Shown here piece by piece: positions 61,420 through 64,000 of a stretch of 64,000 nucleotides of DNA. The DNA is taken from positions 62,001 through 126,000 of the forward strand of contig QKJP01000026.1 of the NCBI GenBank assembly GCA_003249255.1, in the 5' to 3' direction. The DNA is from Bacteroidales bacterium (GTDB taxonomy: Bacteria; Bacteroidota; Bacteroidia; Bacteroidales; Marinilabiliaceae). A program made the translations under genes and the position numbers. The stretch's first letter is position 1. Every line of letters starts with the position of its first letter. The notes below the pieces were generated by a model. That model was not told the DNA's origin. It searched no databases and saw only the letters and a list, made by a program, of their open reading frames with translations.

Positions 61420-62544
61420 ATGATCTATTTAAATAATTTTTCAACCGGGTTTCCTAAGCCTGGTTGTGTGTTAAAAGGCATTAATGACTATTTAATTAGT
61501 CCACCTGATGATTCACTCAGGAATGGAGGTGGAGAGTCTATTGTTAATTCATGCCGTCAAAAAGTCGCCAAGTTTTTTAAATGTTCTAGTGAGTATCAGG
61601 TTATTTTGACGTCTGGGGCAACAGAAGCCTTAAATCTTGTATTGTTTGGTTTGTCAGGGATGTCCCATGTTATAAGTACAGTAACAGAGCATAACTCAGT
61701 AATACGCCCTCTTAAATTTTTAGAAAAAGAAAAGCAACTTACCATTAGCTGGATAAAATGTGACTTATATGGTTATGTTGATTTGGATGAATTAAAAGCA
61801 AATGTTCGTTCGAATACTACAGCTATTGTAATTAATCATTGTTCTAATGTTACCGGTGCAATTCAGGATTTGAGTGAAATAAGCAAAATTGCCCAAGATA
61901 AGGGTGTGTTATTAATTGTAGATGCCTCCCAATCAGCAGGGGTCATTGAAATTGATCTTTCTGTGACAAAAGTTGATGCCCTCATATTTACAGGGCATAA
62001 AAATCTATTCTCTACAAGCGGAGTAGGAGGAGTGGTCATCCATAAAAACTTATCCTTGAAGCCACTTCTTCATGGTGGTACAGGTGTTAAAAGTAGTCTA
62101 CTTTATCAACCTGAAGAATTCCCTTATAAATACGAAGCAGGCACAATGAATGATGTTGGTTTTGTCGCCTTAAATTATGGCTTGGATTACATAGATTCCA
62201 TAGGGTTGGATAATATTTTTAATCAGAAGAAATCATTAGTTGATTATGCTCTACCTCAATTAAAATCCATCTTAGATATTCAGGTGTTGGAATCTGAAAC
62301 AACTCGAAAAAGCATACCAGTCATAAATATACAACACAACGAATTTAGCGTAGAAGATTTGTCCTATATTCTTCATCATTCTTATGGTTTTATAACGAGA
62401 TCAGGATTACACTGCGCGCCCTTAATTCATAAATATATTGGCACAGATCCGGAAGGAACAATTCGACTTAGTTTTTCGCATTTGAATGTAAAGTCAGATA
62501 TCGACCAATTAATAAAAGCCCTTACCGAAATCTCTAAATCTTAA
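61420..62544 (+). CDS. Class V aminotransferase, cysteine-desulfurase-like
   Basis: A 374-aa PLP enzyme. Key residues are His91 (TVTEHNSVIRP), Asp168 (LIVDASQSAG), the Schiff-base Lys194 (TGHKNLFSTSGVGG) and Cys332 in the C-terminal SGLHCAPLIHKYIGT loop, followed by GTIRLSFSHLNV. This Cys context is that of the TIGR01977-type desulfurase-like subfamily rather than IscS or SufS. It could release sulfur or selenium from cysteine or selenocysteine, or eliminate from another amino acid. It leads an operon with two small proteins and two V4R-like proteins; no scaffold protein is nearby. Confidence 0.85.
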   Translation: MIYLNNFSTGFPKPGCVLKGINDYLISPPDDSLRNGGGESIVNSCRQKVAKFFKCSSEYQVILTSGATEALNLVLFGLSGMSHVISTVTEHNSVIRPLKFLEKEKQLTISWIKCDLYGYVDLDELKANVRSNTTAIVINHCSNVTGAIQDLSEISKIAQDKGVLLIVDASQSAGVIEIDLSVTKVDALIFTGHKNLFSTSGVGGVVIHKNLSLKPLLHGGTGVKSSLLYQPEEFPYKYEAGTMNDVGFVALNYGLDYIDSIGLDNIFNQKKSLVDYALPQLKSILDIQVLESETTRKSIPVINIQHNEFSVEDLSYILHHSYGFITRSGLHCAPLIHKYIGTDPEGTIRLSFSHLNVKSDIDQLIKALTEISKS

Positions 62545-62547
62545 GCT

Positions 62548-62832
62548 ATGGAAATAATCAAAATCACGGAAATGGAAACTTGCTTTGATGGCACCTCCGT
62601 TTACGAACTTAGTTTGTCAGATGAGATGACCGAAGCATTTATGAAAGAACTTGTCTATAAAGGCTATCTGGATTATTATCCCAATTTTGCCCGACCTTTC
62701 TTTCGTATAAAATACCATGATGGATTTTATATAAAAGGGATCCTTGGCTCGAATTCATTGAGAGTTCATACCTACGAAAAGGCTTACTTAGATGAACTTA
62801 AGGTGTTTATAGAGGAAAGAGTTTGTGTCTAG
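62548..62832 (+). CDS. Small protein of unknown function (94 aa), aminotransferase partner candidate
   Basis: A 94-aa alpha/beta protein, three bases after the aminotransferase stop. It is not a family I recognise. Sequence features are an ETCFDGTSVYELSLSD opening strand with one Cys, an aromatic central stretch (GYLDYYPNFARPFFRIKYHDGF) and IKGILGSNSLRVHTYEKAYLDELKVF with a final Cys. The size, position and patterned strands suggest a small binding protein, perhaps an acceptor or carrier for the aminotransferase; that is inference. Confidence 0.65.
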   Translation: MEIIKITEMETCFDGTSVYELSLSDEMTEAFMKELVYKGYLDYYPNFARPFFRIKYHDGFYIKGILGSNSLRVHTYEKAYLDELKVFIEERVCV

Positions 62833-62895
62833 CTGAAATAATTATTTTACACTATAGAATCGTATTAATACTCCAAAAGAGTAAAACCTAACCTT

Positions 62896-63078
62896 ATGGC
62901 AGATAAGTTATTACAGTATTATGCTGATGCCAAAAAAATTGGCGGATTAAAAGCGCAAATGCGTCTGGCGATTATTACAAAGATCCCCAGTAGTAAAGCA
63001 AGTTCGGAACCTGATACTCCGGATAATATAAATGCTTTTGAAGCGGGGTTGAGAGAGATTAAAAAAGAGTTTAATTAA
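62896..63078 (+). CDS. Small helical protein of unknown function (60 aa)
   Basis: A 60-aa protein with two helices: LLQYYADAKKIGGLKAQMRLAIITKIP and NINAFEAGLREIKKEF, joined by a Ser/Pro-rich linker (SSKASSEPDTPD). There are no Cys residues and no membrane segment. Its place inside the operon (63 bases after one gene, 14 before the next) and its clean composition support a real gene. I do not recognise the family. It could be a helical adaptor for the V4R-like proteins. Confidence 0.55.
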   Translation: MADKLLQYYADAKKIGGLKAQMRLAIITKIPSSKASSEPDTPDNINAFEAGLREIKKEFN

Positions 63079-63092
63079 TAAACAATGTAATT

Positions 63093-63620
63093 ATGGCTAA
63101 TTTTGTTAAAACCGAACTTAAAGTAAAACATACATTTAATCAGCGACTTAAGCGTCATTATTTAAATGATATTCAATCCGTTTATCATTGTCATCATTAT
63201 AGTGCCTTGTATACTCAATTAGCAATTGATGCTAATGAAGAAGCGTTATTAGCAACCGCTGCTGAAGAAAATTTCTACGTGATGCTAATAAACTATTTTA
63301 AAGAAAACAATGTAGAAGATATAGAATTAAAAGTGATCTTGGCTTGTGAGTATTATTCAGTACTTGGTTTGGGTTCTCTTACTGTTGATGTATTATCAAA
63401 TAATATGAGTATTGTTTCTTCTGAAAATTCCCATATCGAATTAGGATGGATAAAGAAATGGAAAAATTACGATAAACCTGTAAATTATATTGGTTGTGGT
63501 TACGTTTCGGCGATGTTATCTGCTGTATTAAATCATCCAATTGGAACTTTCGAAACTGTTGAATTACAAAGTATTGTGATGGGGTCAGAAAAAACAATTT
63601 TTAAATCGTATGTAAAATAA
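63093..63620 (+). CDS. V4R-like (4-vinyl-reductase domain) protein 1
   Basis: A 175-aa protein. The central and C-terminal parts have the look of the V4R / XylR-N small-molecule-binding fold: long helix (LLATAAEENFYVMLINYFK), a strand pair (VILACEYYSVLGLGSLTVDVLS), then IGCGYVSAMLSAVLNHPIGTFETVELQSIVMGSEKTIFKS, where the G-x-L/M helix and V-E-x-Q-S-x-x-M-G end are typical. The family binds hydrophobic or tetrapyrrole ligands. No DNA-binding domain is present. A second V4R-like gene starts eight bases later. Confidence 0.6.
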   Translation: MANFVKTELKVKHTFNQRLKRHYLNDIQSVYHCHHYSALYTQLAIDANEEALLATAAEENFYVMLINYFKENNVEDIELKVILACEYYSVLGLGSLTVDVLSNNMSIVSSENSHIELGWIKKWKNYDKPVNYIGCGYVSAMLSAVLNHPIGTFETVELQSIVMGSEKTIFKSYVK

Positions 63621-63628
63621 GATAAGAT

Positions 63629-64000
63629 ATGTCAATAGATAGAAAAAAAATTATAGATGATATGTCTAAAATTCAGGTTTTAGGTAATTCCAGAGGGTTA
63701 ATTGAAGCGTTTAATGTTTATGTTAATCAATTACCTACTAATTTTTGGAATACCTTTGCCGAACGCTTAGTTGCAAAATCAAATTTAGATCTTGTTTCCG
63801 ATGTTGAAAATTTATTGATTTACGCAGCTCGGGAATGTGGTTATCATACCGGTTATGGCATTATTACTTCAGAAGAGTGGAAGGCAATTGTTCAGCCCAT
63901 GGTTGAAACTACAGAAGATGTGCTTCATGGAGCTTTTGCTGTATTTACAGCCTGGGGGTGGGCACAAACCGAGATTTTAGAATTGGTTCCGGGAGAGAAG
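63629..64000 (+). CDS. V4R-like protein 2 (partial, cut by right edge)
   Basis: ATG 63629 opens a frame that continues for 124 codons to the window end without a stop. The visible part is helical at first (IIDDMSKIQVLGNSRGLIEAFNVYVN), then shows AARECGYHTGYGIITSEEWKA and GAFAVFTAWGWAQTEILELVPGEK, a pattern I associate with V4R-like proteins (GYHTG turn, W-G-W-A strand). Its end is missing, so domain closure cannot be checked. It is eight bases after V4R-like protein 1 and clearly in the same operon. Confidence 0.6.
   Translation, partial: MSIDRKKIIDDMSKIQVLGNSRGLIEAFNVYVNQLPTNFWNTFAERLVAKSNLDLVSDVENLLIYAARECGYHTGYGIITSEEWKAIVQPMVETTEDVLHGAFAVFTAWGWAQTEILELVPGEK

Overview
The window reads as a chromosome segment of a marine, saccharolytic, probably facultatively anaerobic member of the Bacteroidota; Marinilabiliales-like is my best guess, but I cannot place it below phylum. 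Supporting signs are type A and type B type IX secretion (T9SS) C-terminal domains on two large exported proteins, families largely confined to this phylum (DUF4465, DUF4369/DUF5106 thioredoxins, DUF6340-like and DUF6695-like proteins), several TAnnTTTG promoter cores, AT-rich coding sequence with few Shine-Dalgarno sites, and an agar-type GH117 enzyme. No phage, IS element, CRISPR array or rRNA was seen. One tRNA-Leu(GAG) is present.

Layout. 1-565 is the end of folB plus folK. 566-1515 holds a flavodoxin-like protein and an acetyltransferase. 1742-6664 is a giant T9SS cell-surface protein with a recent internal 705-bp tandem duplication, separated by a long hairpin from a reverse-strand xth - DUF4332-like - glpF operon. 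9206-11337 is an ECF sigma factor with a small zinc-finger anti-sigma, then an exported thioredoxin-like protein and a peroxiredoxin. 11346-13527 is a three-gene overlapping operon (DinB-like, NRDE, DUF6695-like) that converges on a chemoreceptor. 15150-20900 holds fabG, an iron alcohol dehydrogenase, a lipoprotein/PBP4 pair and an omega-amidase-like nitrilase. 21528-26117 is a fermentation cluster: pta, a 3-hydroxyacyl-CoA dehydrogenase-like gene, ackA and buk. 26443-34445 holds an S1 protease with a T9SS tail, two reverse-strand exported proteins, a glycosyltransferase, aminopeptidase P and a DUF4097-like protein. 34760-35626 is a nitrogenase-associated ArsC-like gene plus a NifX-like gene behind a good sigma-54 promoter. 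35761-41848 holds a PIF1-like helicase, a U32/RlhA protein and an SLC13 transporter.

The second half is dominated by galactose and galactan use. A Nudix-derived regulator (41976) with a palindrome at its own promoter leads into galT-galK-sugar permease-galM (42703-47555). After map, a membrane-flanked PD-(D/E)XK protein and a rhodanese comes a LacI regulator (50989-49979). Further on are a MEKHLA-domain protein, an SSS symporter preceded by two LacI-type operators, an FAD oxidoreductase, a GH16 with an inserted galactose-binding-like domain, and a GH117. The likely logic is that exported or lipid-anchored GH16 and GH117 cut a red-algal galactan, the SSS and MFS permeases import the products, and the Leloir genes metabolise the galactose. 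There is no SusC/SusD pair in the window.

The right end (59917-64000) is the least explained part. It has a cytoplasmic GH16-fold protein that has lost its catalytic glutamates and carries a long helical N-terminal region. After a terminator comes a tight operon of a class V aminotransferase (cysteine-desulfurase-like), two small unknown proteins and two V4R-like proteins, the last cut by the window edge. I regard this operon as the best candidate for an undescribed system.
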